From Kribbella amoyensis (GTDB lineage Bacteria; Actinomycetota; Actinomycetes; Propionibacteriales; Kribbellaceae), in contig NZ_VIVK01000001.1 of assembly GCF_007828865.1 (NCBI RefSeq), forward strand, positions 4,464,001 through 4,528,000: DNA of 64,000 nt. Reading direction: 5' to 3'. Each line of letters begins with the position of its first letter. Positions within the stretch are counted from its first letter, which is position 1. Both the position numbers and the translations under genes were made by a program. The notes under the pieces are model-generated. The model worked only from the letters and a program-made list of their open reading frames with translations. It did no database searches and was not told where the DNA came from. This document shows positions 42,878 through 51,237 of the stretch, piece by piece.

Positions 42878-44314
42878 GTGCCGTTGCAGAGAGTGCACTT
42901 CGCCGAGGACGTTCCTGAGGTTTTCCGGGCGTCGTTGCAGGACATCCGGACCGAGCTCGAGGTGCCGGCGGAGTTCCCGGCCGAGGTGGTCGCGGCCGCG
43001 CTCGAGGTGGCGGCGCAGCCGCGGTTGCCGGAGCTGGACCGGACCGACCTCGAGTTCGTCACGATCGATCCACCCGACTCGATGGACCTCGACCAGGCCG
43101 TCTTCATCGAGCGGGCCGGCGACGGCTTCACGGTGTACTACGCGATCGCGGACGTCGGCGCGTTCGTCCAGCCGGGCGACCCGATCGACGTCGAGGCCCG
43201 CAAGCGCGGCGAGACCTTGTACGCACCGGACAAGCGGACTCCGTTGCACCCGCCCGAGTTGTCCGAGGGCGCCGCGTCGTTGCTCGCCGGCGAGGTACGT
43301 CCCGCGGTGCTGTGGACGATCACGGTGGACGCGACCGGCGAGGGTACCGACGTGCTCTGCCAGCGTGCCCTGGTGAAGTCGCGGGCCAAGCTCAACTACG
43401 CGGGCGTGCAAGAGGAGCTCGACGCGGGGACCGCCTCCGAATCGCTGCAGCTGCTCCGCGAGGTCGGCAAGCTCCGCGAGCAGCGCGAGCTGGACCGCGG
43501 CGGCGTCAACCTGCCGATCCCGGACCAGGAAGTGGTCGCGTCGGACGGCGAGTGGACCCTGGAGTTCCGCGCCCCGCTGCCGGTCGAGGGCTGGAACGCG
43601 CAGATCTCGTTGCTCACCGGGATGGCGGCCGCGCACCTGATGATGCAGGGCGAGATCGGCATCCTGCGAACGTTGCCCGAGTCACCCGACGACCTGCGCC
43701 GCAAGCTGGAGAACACCGCGAAGGCGCTCGGCATCTCCTGGTCCGCCGAGACCTCGTACGCGCAGTTCATCCACGGGCTCGACCCGAAGGTCCCGGCGCA
43801 CGCGGCGATGCTGGCGGCGTGCACGGTGTTGTTCCGCGGCGCCGGGTACACGTCGTTCGCGGGTGGTGTGCCGGAGCACCCGCAGCACGCGGCGATGAAG
43901 GCGGAGTACGCGCACGTCACCGCTCCGTTGCGGCGTCTGGTGGATCGCTGGACCAGCGAGATCTGTGTCGCGTTGTCCGCGGGCGCCGAGGTGCCGGAGT
44001 GGATCCGCGAGTCGCTCGACGACATCCCGAAGATCATGGACGAGGCGGACCGCAAGGCGCACGCGTACGAACGGTCGATCGTCTCGATGGTCGAGGCCGG
44101 CCTGGTCGCCGAACACGTCGGCGCGACGTTCGACGGCGTCATCACCGACGTCGACGAACGCGAGGAGACCCGTGGCGTGGTCGCGTTGTCGACCCTCGCG
44201 ATCGAAGGCCGCGTCACCGGGACCAGCCCGCTGCCGCTGGGACAGCAGGCCCGCGTGAAGCTCACCGAAGCCGACATCGCCAAGCGCACGATCGCGTTCG
44301 AGCTAGTCGGATAA
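42878..44314 (+). CDS. RNB-domain exoribonuclease (RNase II/R family)
   Basis: A 478-residue protein centred on the RNB catalytic domain. The active-site signature FVTIDPPDSMDLDQAVFIERAGDGFTV carries the clustered Asp residues that bind magnesium, and YAPDKRTPLHPPELSEG and HVTAPLRRLVDRW are the other family motifs. It lacks the long N-terminal cold-shock domains and the full S1 domain of classical RNase R, so it is the short actinobacterial form. It degrades RNA 3' to 5' in the cytoplasm. The GTG at 42878 has GGACGGAG upstream. Its 3' end overlaps the convergent TetR gene by 12 bp. Confidence 0.93.
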   Translation: MPLQRVHFAEDVPEVFRASLQDIRTELEVPAEFPAEVVAAALEVAAQPRLPELDRTDLEFVTIDPPDSMDLDQAVFIERAGDGFTVYYAIADVGAFVQPGDPIDVEARKRGETLYAPDKRTPLHPPELSEGAASLLAGEVRPAVLWTITVDATGEGTDVLCQRALVKSRAKLNYAGVQEELDAGTASESLQLLREVGKLREQRELDRGGVNLPIPDQEVVASDGEWTLEFRAPLPVEGWNAQISLLTGMAAAHLMMQGEIGILRTLPESPDDLRRKLENTAKALGISWSAETSYAQFIHGLDPKVPAHAAMLAACTVLFRGAGYTSFAGGVPEHPQHAAMKAEYAHVTAPLRRLVDRWTSEICVALSAGAEVPEWIRESLDDIPKIMDEADRKAHAYERSIVSMVEAGLVAEHVGATFDGVITDVDEREETRGVVALSTLAIEGRVTGTSPLPLGQQARVKLTEADIAKRTIAFELVG

Positions 44315-44863
44315 CGCCTGCCGGACCGCCTTCGTGGTGCGGTCCAGGTCGCCGGTGGCGAGCAGGTCGAGCAGGGCGCCACGGAGCAGGGCCAGGACCG
44401 CGGTTCGGCGTGCCCGGGCTTTGGCGGTGTGGCCGTCGGGCTGGCTTGTCTGGAGCAGTTCGAGCCAGTCGTCGACGGTGGAGCGGGCGTAGTCGCCCCA
44501 CGGGCCGTCGGGGGAGACCAGCGAGCGGCCGTACGCCTCGACCCAGAGGTTCATCAGGGAGCGTCGTTCGGGGGCGGCGAGCCAGGTCCACAGTTCGCGG
44601 GCGACCACGTCGAGGCCGGGCTTGTCGTCGTACCGGAGCTGCTGGAGCAGGGCCAGCTCATCGGTCCGGGCGCGGGCCAGCAACGCCCGGATCAGGCCGT
44701 CCTTGCTGCCGAAGAGGAACAGCAGCACCCGTGGACTCGAGCCGATCGCGGCCGCCAGCGGGCGCAACGACAACTCGGCCAGCCCGTGCGTCAGCGCGTA
44801 CTCGTAGGCGAGCTCGAGGAGTTCGCGCTCACGGGCCGAGGGGGCTGGATTCGTCGTCACCAC
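44303..44863 (-). CDS. TetR/AcrR-family transcriptional regulator
   Basis: About 186 residues. N-terminal TetR helix-turn-helix: ELLELAYEYALTHGLAELSLRPLAAAIGSSPRVLLFLFGSKDGLIRALL, with the ligand domain behind. I start at GTG 44863 (another GTG follows at 44860) because a promoter-like CTGACA, 17-bp spacer, GATACT sits directly upstream with its expected transcription start on that GTG, giving a leaderless transcript; an upstream GTG at 44881 would lie inside the -10/operator region. The gene is divergent from a GNAT acetyltransferase across a palindrome and probably regulates both. Confidence 0.88.
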   Translation of the reverse strand: MVTTNPAPSARERELLELAYEYALTHGLAELSLRPLAAAIGSSPRVLLFLFGSKDGLIRALLARARTDELALLQQLRYDDKPGLDVVARELWTWLAAPERRSLMNLWVEAYGRSLVSPDGPWGDYARSTVDDWLELLQTSQPDGHTAKARARRTAVLALLRGALLDLLATGDLDRTTKAVRQALSD

Positions 44864-44869
44864 CCGGCT

Positions 44870-44904
44870 AGTATCGCTCACTGAAACAGTCGTGTCAGTA
44901 GAGT
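44870..44904. promoter_or_regulatory. TetR/GNAT divergent promoter and operator
   Basis: The imperfect palindrome ACTGAAACAGTCGTGTCAGT (44880-44899) overlaps the -35 CTGACA and spacer of the minus-strand promoter whose -10 is GATACT (44870-44875). On the plus strand TAGAGT (44899-44904) is a possible -10 for the GNAT gene. Binding of the TetR protein here would shut both directions. Confidence 0.6.
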
Positions 44905-44915
44905 GGGTGGTGCGG

Positions 44916-45431
44916 ATGTCCGAAGCGGTGGTCCGGCGGCTGGGCGAGCCCGGCGATCTGGGCTGGGTGGTCCAGGCACACGGCGAGATCTACGCCGCGG
45001 AGTACGGCTGGGGGCCGGCGTTCGAGACCCTGGTGGCGCGGATCGTCGCGGACTTCGCGGCCGATCAGAACGCGGATCAGAACGCCGATCAGGACTTGGG
45101 TCGGGAGGCGGCGTGGATCGCGACCGTCGACGGCGAGCGGGTCGGGTGTGTCTTCTGCGTCCGCGGTGACGACGAGGCGACCGCGAAGCTCAGGTTGTTG
45201 CTGTTGGCGCCGTCCGGCCGTGGGCAGGGCCTCGGTGGGCGGCTCGTCGACACCTGCCTGGAGTTCGCCCGGTCGGCGGGGTACAAGCGGATGGTGTTGT
45301 GGACCAACGACCCGCTGGTCGCGGCCCGGCACATCTACCTGGCCCGCGGCTTCCGCCTGACCGGCTCCGAGCCGCACGACCTCTTCGGCAACGACCTGCT
45401 GAGCCAGACCTACGAGCTGGATCTGAGCTAA
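44916..45431 (+). CDS. GNAT-family N-acetyltransferase
   Basis: About 171 residues. The acetyl-CoA motif is LLLLAPSGRGQGLGGRLVDTCLEFARSAGYKRM, followed by LWTNDPLVAARHIYLARGFRL, the usual motif B. The acyl acceptor is unknown. A tandem in-frame 12-nt repeat gives DQNADQNADQDL near residue 45, an unusual hydrophilic insertion absent from typical members. I start at the ATG of MSEAVVRRLGE with GGGTGG upstream; an upstream GTG (44892) would overlap the operator. Convergent with the next gene, with a 4-bp overlap. Confidence 0.88.
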   Translation: MSEAVVRRLGEPGDLGWVVQAHGEIYAAEYGWGPAFETLVARIVADFAADQNADQNADQDLGREAAWIATVDGERVGCVFCVRGDDEATAKLRLLLLAPSGRGQGLGGRLVDTCLEFARSAGYKRMVLWTNDPLVAARHIYLARGFRLTGSEPHDLFGNDLLSQTYELDLS

Positions 45432-46573
45432 CAGGTCGGCGCGCCCGGAGCCGCGGTACCGCGGATCGCGTGATCGAGGAAGGTGACGGCGTACCCGTTC
45501 TGGATCGTCAGGGCGCGCTCGGGGTCGATGTCACCGAGCGGAAGGGCCGCCCGCAACGGCCAGGCCAGGTAGTACGCGCCGTAGTCGGTGAAGTTGAAGT
45601 GCCGGGCGCCGTCGACGGTGGCGCACCACTTCGCCGCGGTGCTTGCCTTGATCAACGAGCGGGCGCGTTCGAGGTCGGCGGTGTCGTCCTTCGCCTGCTG
45701 TCCGCAGCTGCCGGTGATACACGAGTCCTCGGAGCCGACGAGCAGGAACGGGGCCTTCAGCCCGGTCTTCACCACCTCGCCGTACTGGGTGCCGTCCAGG
45801 TCGATCGCGGCACCGCAACGTGGATCCAGCCGGCACGCCTCCAACGAGGCCGCGCCGCCGAACGAGTGCCCGACGTAGCTGACCTTGGTGGCCGGATTGA
45901 CCCGGCCCTCCAACGGTCCCTCGTCGAGGGCGGCGAGCGTGGTCGCGACGAAGCGGGCGTCCGCGGCCCACACCTGGACGATCCGGTCCCCGTGCTCGTC
46001 CAGGTCGTCGGGCTTGGCCTGCTCGGTACTGCCGACGGTCTGGCCGTCCAGCACGGTGAGGTTCGCGCTGTAGGTCGGGGTGAAGCCGGCGACCAGGTAC
46101 CCGTGGCTGGCGAGGTCCTCGGCGAGGGCGGCGTACTGCGGTGCCGAGAAGCCCATCCCTGGTTGGAGGACGACGACCGGGAACCGGCTCGGGGCGACCG
46201 GGGCGTCGTCGAGCGCGCGGTCCCGGAACGTGTCGAACGAACCCTGCAGGAGGCCGGCCGGTCCCTTCAGGTGCAGCCCGTCCCACGGCCCCGGGGCGTA
46301 CGGGACCCGCGGCCCGGTCGTGCTGGGGGAGACCGGGTACCAGATCCAGACGGACAGCTTCCGCGGCGTCCCGGCCTCGGGGGAGAACGGGTCCTTGCGC
46401 GCGGTGTCGGTCCAGTCGTACGTCGTCCGGCCGACCGCGTACGCACCGGTGGGCGCGGGGAGATCGAGCGGTTGGGAGCGTTGGATCCCCACCCAGCCGA
46501 GGTACCCCGCGCCGGCGAACAGCACGACCAGGACCAGCAGGGCCACCTTTCGCAGGACTCGTCGCAGCCTCAT
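45428..46573 (-). CDS. Alpha/beta hydrolase, platelet-activating-factor acetylhydrolase/lipase-like
   Basis: 381 residues. One N-terminal transmembrane or signal segment (VALLVLVVLFAGAGYLGWV) indicates a membrane-anchored or secreted enzyme. The catalytic Ser is in YVGHSFGGAAS, preceded by the oxyanion region VVVLQPGMGFSAPQY; the acid Asp is likely in LLVGSEDSCITG and the His in VDGARHFNFTDYG. The pattern matches PAF-acetylhydrolase-like lipases that cleave short acyl esters. Length is normal. ATG start. Its promoter side faces the DUF899 remnant. Confidence 0.88.
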   Translation of the reverse strand: MRLRRVLRKVALLVLVVLFAGAGYLGWVGIQRSQPLDLPAPTGAYAVGRTTYDWTDTARKDPFSPEAGTPRKLSVWIWYPVSPSTTGPRVPYAPGPWDGLHLKGPAGLLQGSFDTFRDRALDDAPVAPSRFPVVVLQPGMGFSAPQYAALAEDLASHGYLVAGFTPTYSANLTVLDGQTVGSTEQAKPDDLDEHGDRIVQVWAADARFVATTLAALDEGPLEGRVNPATKVSYVGHSFGGAASLEACRLDPRCGAAIDLDGTQYGEVVKTGLKAPFLLVGSEDSCITGSCGQQAKDDTADLERARSLIKASTAAKWCATVDGARHFNFTDYGAYYLAWPLRAALPLGDIDPERALTIQNGYAVTFLDHAIRGTAAPGAPTC

Positions 46574-46674
46574 GCCTCGATCGTGCCATCCGGACGGCGT
46601 CCGGTCGTGTGTCCCGGCGTGTGTCCGAAGGCGCGTCGGAACAGATCGGCGAAACGCCCACGCGGCGCTTGCCG

Positions 46675-46872
46675 ATGGTGCGGGTCGACCACACGTACTC
46701 CACGTACGGGCGGGGGACCGACTCGATGGGGTTCGTCCCGAACGTGCTCGACCTGACCGCGTTCGGACGTCAGGAGGCGTGGGAGCTGCCGGCCGGCCGC
46801 AGCACCGGGCTCGGCGCCAAGGCGGGCGACCCCGGCATCACCCTGCGCGCGGGGGAGCCGCACTGCCACTGA
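46675..46872 (+). pseudogene. DUF899-like C-terminal fragment
   Basis: A 65-codon frame (MVRVDHTYSTYGRGTDSM ...) whose middle resembles the C-terminal part of DUF899 thioredoxin-like proteins (HTYSTYGRG ... LDLTAFGRQE), but the N-terminal two thirds, including the thioredoxin core, are missing; upstream sequence in this frame is antisense to the lipase gene. Nearly every codon ends in G or C, so it still looks like coding DNA and decay must be recent, or the short protein is used. No ribosome site is evident before the ATG. It ends immediately before the 3' end of rnpB on the other strand. Confidence 0.5.
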
Positions 46873-46873
46873 G

Positions 46874-47281
46874 TGGAACGGGCCGGCCCGTAAGCCGGAT
46901 TCTGTCTCAGGCGACCATCCATCTACGGTGACCGTTGCCGGTCACCTCCAGCAGCCTACCCGCGAGCTCGGGCGGGCAGCCCTCGAACGCTCGCGCGGGC
47001 GGCGGTTGCCCGTCGCCCTTCTTGGCCTTGCTCCGCGTGGGGTTTACCGAGCCTCCGCAGTCACCTGCGGAGCTGGTGGTCTCTTACACCACCGTTTCAC
47101 CCTTACCCGCACCTCGATGAACCACGGGGTCCATCGAGGCCGCTGGCGGTCTGTTCTCTGTGGCACTGTCCCGCGGGTTGCCCCGGGTGGGCGTTACCCA
47201 CCACGCTGCCCTTCGGAGTCCGGACTTTCCTCGGCGCCCACCTCGCGGTGGACGACGCGGTCGCCCGGCCGGCCCGTTCCG
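46874..47281 (-). ncRNA. rnpB: RNase P RNA, bacterial type A
   Basis: About 408 nt on the minus strand. Recognisable conserved parts: 5' region with GAGGAAAGTCCGGACTCC, ACAGTGCCACAGAGAACAG, the AAGGGTGAAACGGTGGTGTA region, GGTAAACCCC, AGATGGATGGTCGCC and 3' ACAGAATCCGGCTTACGGGC. The two ends GGAACGGGCCGGCC and GGCCGGCCCGTTCC pair as helix P1. It is the catalytic RNA that matures tRNA 5' ends. End positions are estimated from the P1 pairing. Confidence 0.95.
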
Positions 47282-47285
47282 TCCC

Positions 47286-47654
47286 TCAGGATACGGCCTG
47301 CGGGGCCACCTCCGGCCAACGACCGTCGGCACCGCGGACGTACGGCAGGACGTCGACGACGGCGTCGGGGTTCAGCGGGCCGTAGATGTGCGGGAACGTC
47401 GTCCCGGTCCCGTCCAGGTCCTCGTCGCAGACCGCGGACACGAGCCGCTCGGTGTCGATCACCAACAGGCACAGCGGGTCGGTCACGTCGGCGTAGGCGA
47501 TGTTCGCGACCAGGCTGACCTGCTCCGGCCGGGACGCGTGGATGAACCGGGCCCCGTCGTCGAGCGACTGCCCGCGGGTGGAGATCCGATAGGCCCGCGC
47601 GGCCTTCGCCGCCTCCCACTCGGCCACGAACGCGATGTGCAAGATCCTCGCCAT
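47286..47654 (-). CDS. DUF952 family protein
   Basis: About 122 residues matching the DUF952 family: ILHIAFVAEWEAAKAARAYRIST, GARFIHASRPEQVSLVAN, and FPHIYGPLNPDAVVDVLPY. These small proteins resemble ADP-ribosyl transferase-fold or RNA 2'-phosphotransferase-like proteins in predicted structure, but their role is not established. I start at the ATG of MARILHIAF; an ATG four codons earlier is less likely. It sits 5 bp upstream of rnpB on the same strand. Confidence 0.88.
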   Translation of the reverse strand: MARILHIAFVAEWEAAKAARAYRISTRGQSLDDGARFIHASRPEQVSLVANIAYADVTDPLCLLVIDTERLVSAVCDEDLDGTGTTFPHIYGPLNPDAVVDVLPYVRGADGRWPEVAPQAVS

Positions 47655-47733
47655 ACGCCCGACCATAACGCCTGGGACCCTCGCCGGACGTCAGGTTGCG
47701 GAGTACGTTGACAGCATGGGCGGGTGGAACGCC

Positions 47734-48525
47734 ATGTCCTTCGACGGCAAGGACAATCTGCTGCGAGTGGTCCGGAGCGAGGCCGAGCAGTTCTTCGCGC
47801 TGGTCGACGACGACGCGAGCTGGCGGGCGCCGACCGGGGCCGGGCACTGGCAGGTCCGGGACGTGGTCGCCCATCTCGTCGACACCACCGAGGCGTACTT
47901 CATCGGGTTCGACGCGGCCCGGTCGGGCCACGAGTTGCCGGCCGCCTACGGGTTGCCGGGGATGGCCGAGCGGGTGGACCAGCGGGCGCTCGCCCTGCGC
48001 GACGTACCGCGGCCCGAACTGGTCGCGCGATTGCGCCAGGACTTCGACCGGATGTCCGAGATCCTCGACGCACTCGGGCCGGACGACTGGGCCGGACTGA
48101 CGGTCGCGCACTTCTACATGGGCCCGTTGCCGGCCTTCTTCTACCCGGCCTTCCAGTTGATGGACTACGGCGTGCACTCGTGGGACGTCCGGCAGGGGAC
48201 CGGCCGCGCGCACGGGCTGGCCGGGGACGCGGCCGACCTGCTGGTGCCGTTCATGTTCGTCCTGTGGCAGGCCACGACCGGCAACCTCGAACCGTGCGAG
48301 CTCGGGATCCGGATCACCAGCGGCCCGAACGCCGGCGACACCCGGGTCCGGGTCGGCCCGGACGGGATGGACTACGCGAGCGGCTCGGTGGACGACCTGG
48401 AGTCCGTGCTCGAGTTCGACCCGGGCAGCTTCGTGCTGACCGCGTTCGGCCGCAGCAACGCCGGCACGATCCGCGGCGACCGGGCCGTCGCCGATCGGTA
48501 CCTGAATCTGTTCTTCCGAATCTGA
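47734..48525 (+). CDS. Mycothiol-dependent maleylpyruvate isomerase-like (DinB superfamily) protein
   Basis: About 263 residues. An N-terminal four-helix DinB/MDMPI domain (NLLRVVRSEAEQFFALV, WQVRDVVAHLVDTTEAYF, with the metal-binding His in VVAHLVD and another in YGVHSWDVRQG) is followed by a C-terminal alpha/beta domain. Such proteins use mycothiol, the actinobacterial thiol, in isomerase or transferase reactions; substrate unknown. I choose the ATG of MSFDGKDNLL, which has GGGTGG at good spacing and matches homologue starts; an ATG six codons earlier is possible. Confidence 0.85.
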   Translation: MSFDGKDNLLRVVRSEAEQFFALVDDDASWRAPTGAGHWQVRDVVAHLVDTTEAYFIGFDAARSGHELPAAYGLPGMAERVDQRALALRDVPRPELVARLRQDFDRMSEILDALGPDDWAGLTVAHFYMGPLPAFFYPAFQLMDYGVHSWDVRQGTGRAHGLAGDAADLLVPFMFVLWQATTGNLEPCELGIRITSGPNAGDTRVRVGPDGMDYASGSVDDLESVLEFDPGSFVLTAFGRSNAGTIRGDRAVADRYLNLFFRI

Positions 48526-48574
48526 CCTCGCGGTGCGGACGCGGCGGGATCACCGGCTGGACTAGGGTCGGCGC

Positions 48575-50074
48575 ATGACGACGGCTGAGCAGGGATCGAC
48601 GGGTACGCCGGACGAGGCCAAGGCGGAGCCGGGGCCGGCGAAGACGAAGCCCACGGACGACCTGACCACGACACAGCACACCCTCACCATCGGCCGGAAG
48701 AAGCTGCGGTACACCGCGACGACCGGCCGCGTCGTGCTCCGGCAGGAGGTGCTCACCGACGGGAAGTTCGACGGGCACGTCCCGAAGGCCGAGGTCTTCC
48801 TCACCGCGTACACGCTCGATGGCGCGGACGCGGCGCAGCGCCCGGTGACGTTCGCGTTCAACGGCGGCCCTGGTTCGTCGAGTATCTGGCTGCACCTCGG
48901 TCTGCTCGGACCGCGGCGCGTGGTGTCCGGCGACGCGGGCGAGCTCGCGCCGCCGCCGTACGGGCTGGCCGACAACGCGGAGACGTTGCTGCAGCACAGC
49001 GACCTGGTCTTCATCGACCCGGTCTCCACCGGGTACTCGCGCGCCGTCGAGGGGGAGAAACCGGGCGAGTACCACGGGTTCACCCGCGACCTGGAGTCGG
49101 TCGGCGAGGTGATCCGGTTGTGGACCTCGCGCAACGGCCGGTGGATGTCGCCGAAGTTCCTGGCCGGCGAGTCGTACGGGACCACCCGTGCGGCCGGACT
49201 CGCGGCGCACCTGCAGGACCGGCACGGGATGTACCTCAACGGGGTGATGCTGATCTCCGCGGTGCTGGAGTTCGGCACCCTCGACTTCACCCCGGGCAAC
49301 GACCTGCCGTACGCGCTCTTCCTGCCCTCGTACGCGGCCGTCGCGCACTACCACGGGCTGATCCCGGACCGGGAGCTCGCGGACGTGCTGGCCGACGCGG
49401 AACGGTACGCCGGCGGCCGGTACCCGAATGCGCTTGCCCAGGGCAACCGTCTGCCGGCCGACTACCGGGCCGAGGTGATCACCCGGCTGGCCGGGCTGAC
49501 CGGGTTGTCGGAGGACTACCTGGACCGGGTGAACCTGCGGATCGAGCACACCCGCTTCTTCGCCGAGTTGCTGCGCTCCCGGCGTCAGGTCGTCGGGCGC
49601 CTCGACGGACGGTTCACCGGGTGGGATGCGGACTCGGCCGGCGAGCAGTCCGTCGACGACCCGTCGTTCCGCGCGATCACCGGGCCGTACACCGCTGCGC
49701 TGAACCACTACGTCCGCGCCGAGCTCGGGTACCTCAACGACGTGCCGTACGAGGTGCTGAGCAGCCAGGCCGCGAAGGACTGGTCGTTCAAGGAGTTCGA
49801 GAACCAGCAGGTCACCGTGGCCGACAAACTCGCCGAGGCGATGCGGGCGAACCCGTTCCTCAGGGTGCACGTCTCGTCCGGCCACTACGACTGCGCGACG
49901 CCGTACTTCGCCACCGAGCACACGCTCGCCCGGTTGCAGGTGCCGGCCGAACTGCGCGACAACATCGAGGTCCGGTACTACCCGGCCGGGCACATGATGT
50001 ACGTCCACGAACCGACCCGCGTCCAACAGTCCGAGGACCTCGCCGCCTTCGTCCGCGCGGCCTCGAACCGCTGA
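48575..50074 (+). CDS. S10-family serine carboxypeptidase-like peptidase
   Basis: 499 residues. Peptidase S10 motifs: FAFNGGPGSSSIWLHLGLLGPRR (oxyanion hole), FLAGESYGTTRAAGLA (catalytic Ser), SSGHYDCATPYFATEHTL (catalytic Asp) and RYYPAGHMMYVHEP (catalytic His). It should remove C-terminal amino acids from peptides, best at acidic pH in characterised relatives. No signal peptide is evident; the first ~30 residues are charged and low-complexity, unlike most exported members. ATG start. Convergent with map. Confidence 0.92.
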   Translation: MTTAEQGSTGTPDEAKAEPGPAKTKPTDDLTTTQHTLTIGRKKLRYTATTGRVVLRQEVLTDGKFDGHVPKAEVFLTAYTLDGADAAQRPVTFAFNGGPGSSSIWLHLGLLGPRRVVSGDAGELAPPPYGLADNAETLLQHSDLVFIDPVSTGYSRAVEGEKPGEYHGFTRDLESVGEVIRLWTSRNGRWMSPKFLAGESYGTTRAAGLAAHLQDRHGMYLNGVMLISAVLEFGTLDFTPGNDLPYALFLPSYAAVAHYHGLIPDRELADVLADAERYAGGRYPNALAQGNRLPADYRAEVITRLAGLTGLSEDYLDRVNLRIEHTRFFAELLRSRRQVVGRLDGRFTGWDADSAGEQSVDDPSFRAITGPYTAALNHYVRAELGYLNDVPYEVLSSQAAKDWSFKEFENQQVTVADKLAEAMRANPFLRVHVSSGHYDCATPYFATEHTLARLQVPAELRDNIEVRYYPAGHMMYVHEPTRVQQSEDLAAFVRAASNR

Positions 50075-50080
50075 CCCCGA

Positions 50081-50929
50081 TCAGGGCAGCGTGAGGACCT
50101 CGGCGCCGGTGTCGGTGACGACCAGGGTGTGCTCGAACTGGGCGGTGCGCGACTTGTCCTTGGTGGTGGCGGTCCAGCCGTCGTCCCACAGGTCGTAGTC
50201 GTAGCTGCCCAGGGTGAGCATCGGCTCGATCGTGAACGTCATCCCCGGCTCGATCACGTCGTCGAACCGCTCGTCGTCGTAGTGCGGGATGATCAGGCCG
50301 GAGTGGAACGCGGTGGCGATGCCGTGCCCGGTGAAGTCGCGGACCACGCCGTACCCGAAGCGCTTGGCGTAGGACTCGATCACCCGGCCGATGATGCTGA
50401 CCTGGCGGCCGGGCTTGACCGCCTTGATGCCGCGGTTCAGCGCCTCCTGGGTGCGCTCGACCAGCAGCCTGCTCTCCTCGTCGACGTCGCCGACCAGGAA
50501 CGTCGCGTTGGTGTCACCGTGCACACCGTCGAGGTACGCGGTGATGTCGACGTTGACGATGTCGCCGTCCTCGAGCGGGCGGTCGTCGGGGATGCCGTGG
50601 CAGATCACCTCGTTGACCGACGTGCACAACGACTTCGGGTAGCTGCGGTAGCCGAGGGTGGACGGGTACGCGCCGCGCTCGACCAGGTAGTCGTGGCCGA
50701 CCGCGTCCAGCTCGTCGGTGGTGACACCCGGCTTGGCGGCCGCACCGACGGCCTGCAGGGCCTGTGCGGCGAGCTTGCTCGCGACCCGCATCTTCTCGAT
50801 CAGCTCCGGCGCGGTGACGTACGACCCGTCGTACGGCGCGGGGGCGGGCTTGTCGACGTACTCCGGTCGGGGAATGGACGCGGGTACCGGACGGCGCGGC
50901 GAGATGAGGCCGGGAGTGAGAAGCGACAT
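50081..50929 (-). CDS. map: Methionine aminopeptidase, type I
   Basis: A 282-residue metalloprotease that removes N-terminal methionine from new proteins. Metal ligands are visible in [20 protein letters not shown] (two Asp), [11 protein letters not shown] (His), [10 protein letters not shown] (Glu) and [13 protein letters not shown] (Glu). The ~40-residue Pro-rich N-terminal extension ([17 protein letters not shown]) is typical of the actinobacterial MapB-type enzyme. ATG start. Monocistronic, facing the S10 gene at its 3' end. Confidence 0.97.
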   Translation of the reverse strand: MSLLTPGLISPRRPVPASIPRPEYVDKPAPAPYDGSYVTAPELIEKMRVASKLAAQALQAVGAAAKPGVTTDELDAVGHDYLVERGAYPSTLGYRSYPKSLCTSVNEVICHGIPDDRPLEDGDIVNVDITAYLDGVHGDTNATFLVGDVDEESRLLVERTQEALNRGIKAVKPGRQVSIIGRVIESYAKRFGYGVVRDFTGHGIATAFHSGLIIPHYDDERFDDVIEPGMTFTIEPMLTLGSYDYDLWDDGWTATTKDKSRTAQFEHTLVVTDTGAEVLTLP

Positions 50930-50984
50930 GGTGAGATCATTCTAGTGAGCGGTGACAAGACTCCAGGAGGTGGTCATCCCGATG

Positions 50985-51170
50985 AGCGACGATCACAGCA
51001 ACGAGTGGTACTACAACGTCAAGACCGGCAAGGTGGAGCCGTACCAGGGGTCGAAGTCGGCCGACCGGCTCGGCCCGTACAACTCCCCGGAGGAAGCGGC
51101 GCGCGCCCTGGACAAGGTGCAGGAACGCAACGAGTCCTGGGACAACGACCCGAAGTGGGACGACGACTGA
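50985..51170 (+). CDS. Small conserved acidic protein (actinobacterial, SPOR-like annotation in relatives)
   Basis: About 61 residues: MSDDHSNEWYYNVKTGKVEP, then a DRLGPYNSPEEAARALDKVQERNE core, ending in DNDPKWDDD. The compact pattern of aromatic residues and the DRLGPY...A..AL motif recurs in small actinobacterial proteins of unknown function, sometimes labelled SPOR-domain-like. I start at the ATG of MSDDHS; AGGAGG is present but 12 nt away, so an upstream GTG at 50952 is not excluded. A near-perfect palindrome terminates it. Confidence 0.75.
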   Translation, partial: SDDHSNEWYYNVKTGKVEPYQGSKSADRLGPYNSPEEAARALDKVQERNESWDNDPKWDDD

Positions 51171-51182
51171 GCTTCGCACCAG

Positions 51183-51229
51183 ACGTTCTGAGGGGCACTA
51201 CCCGGGCCGGGTAGTGCCCCTCAGAACGT
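51183..51229. terminator. Bidirectional terminator, 47-bp near-perfect palindrome
   Basis: Two perfect 23-bp arms, ACGTTCTGAGGGGCACTACC plus CGG and the complement, around a single G at 51206. It lies 12 bp after the small acidic protein gene and 8 bp after the H1-like gene on the other strand, serving both. Confidence 0.85.
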
Positions 51230-51237
51230 GACTGGCG

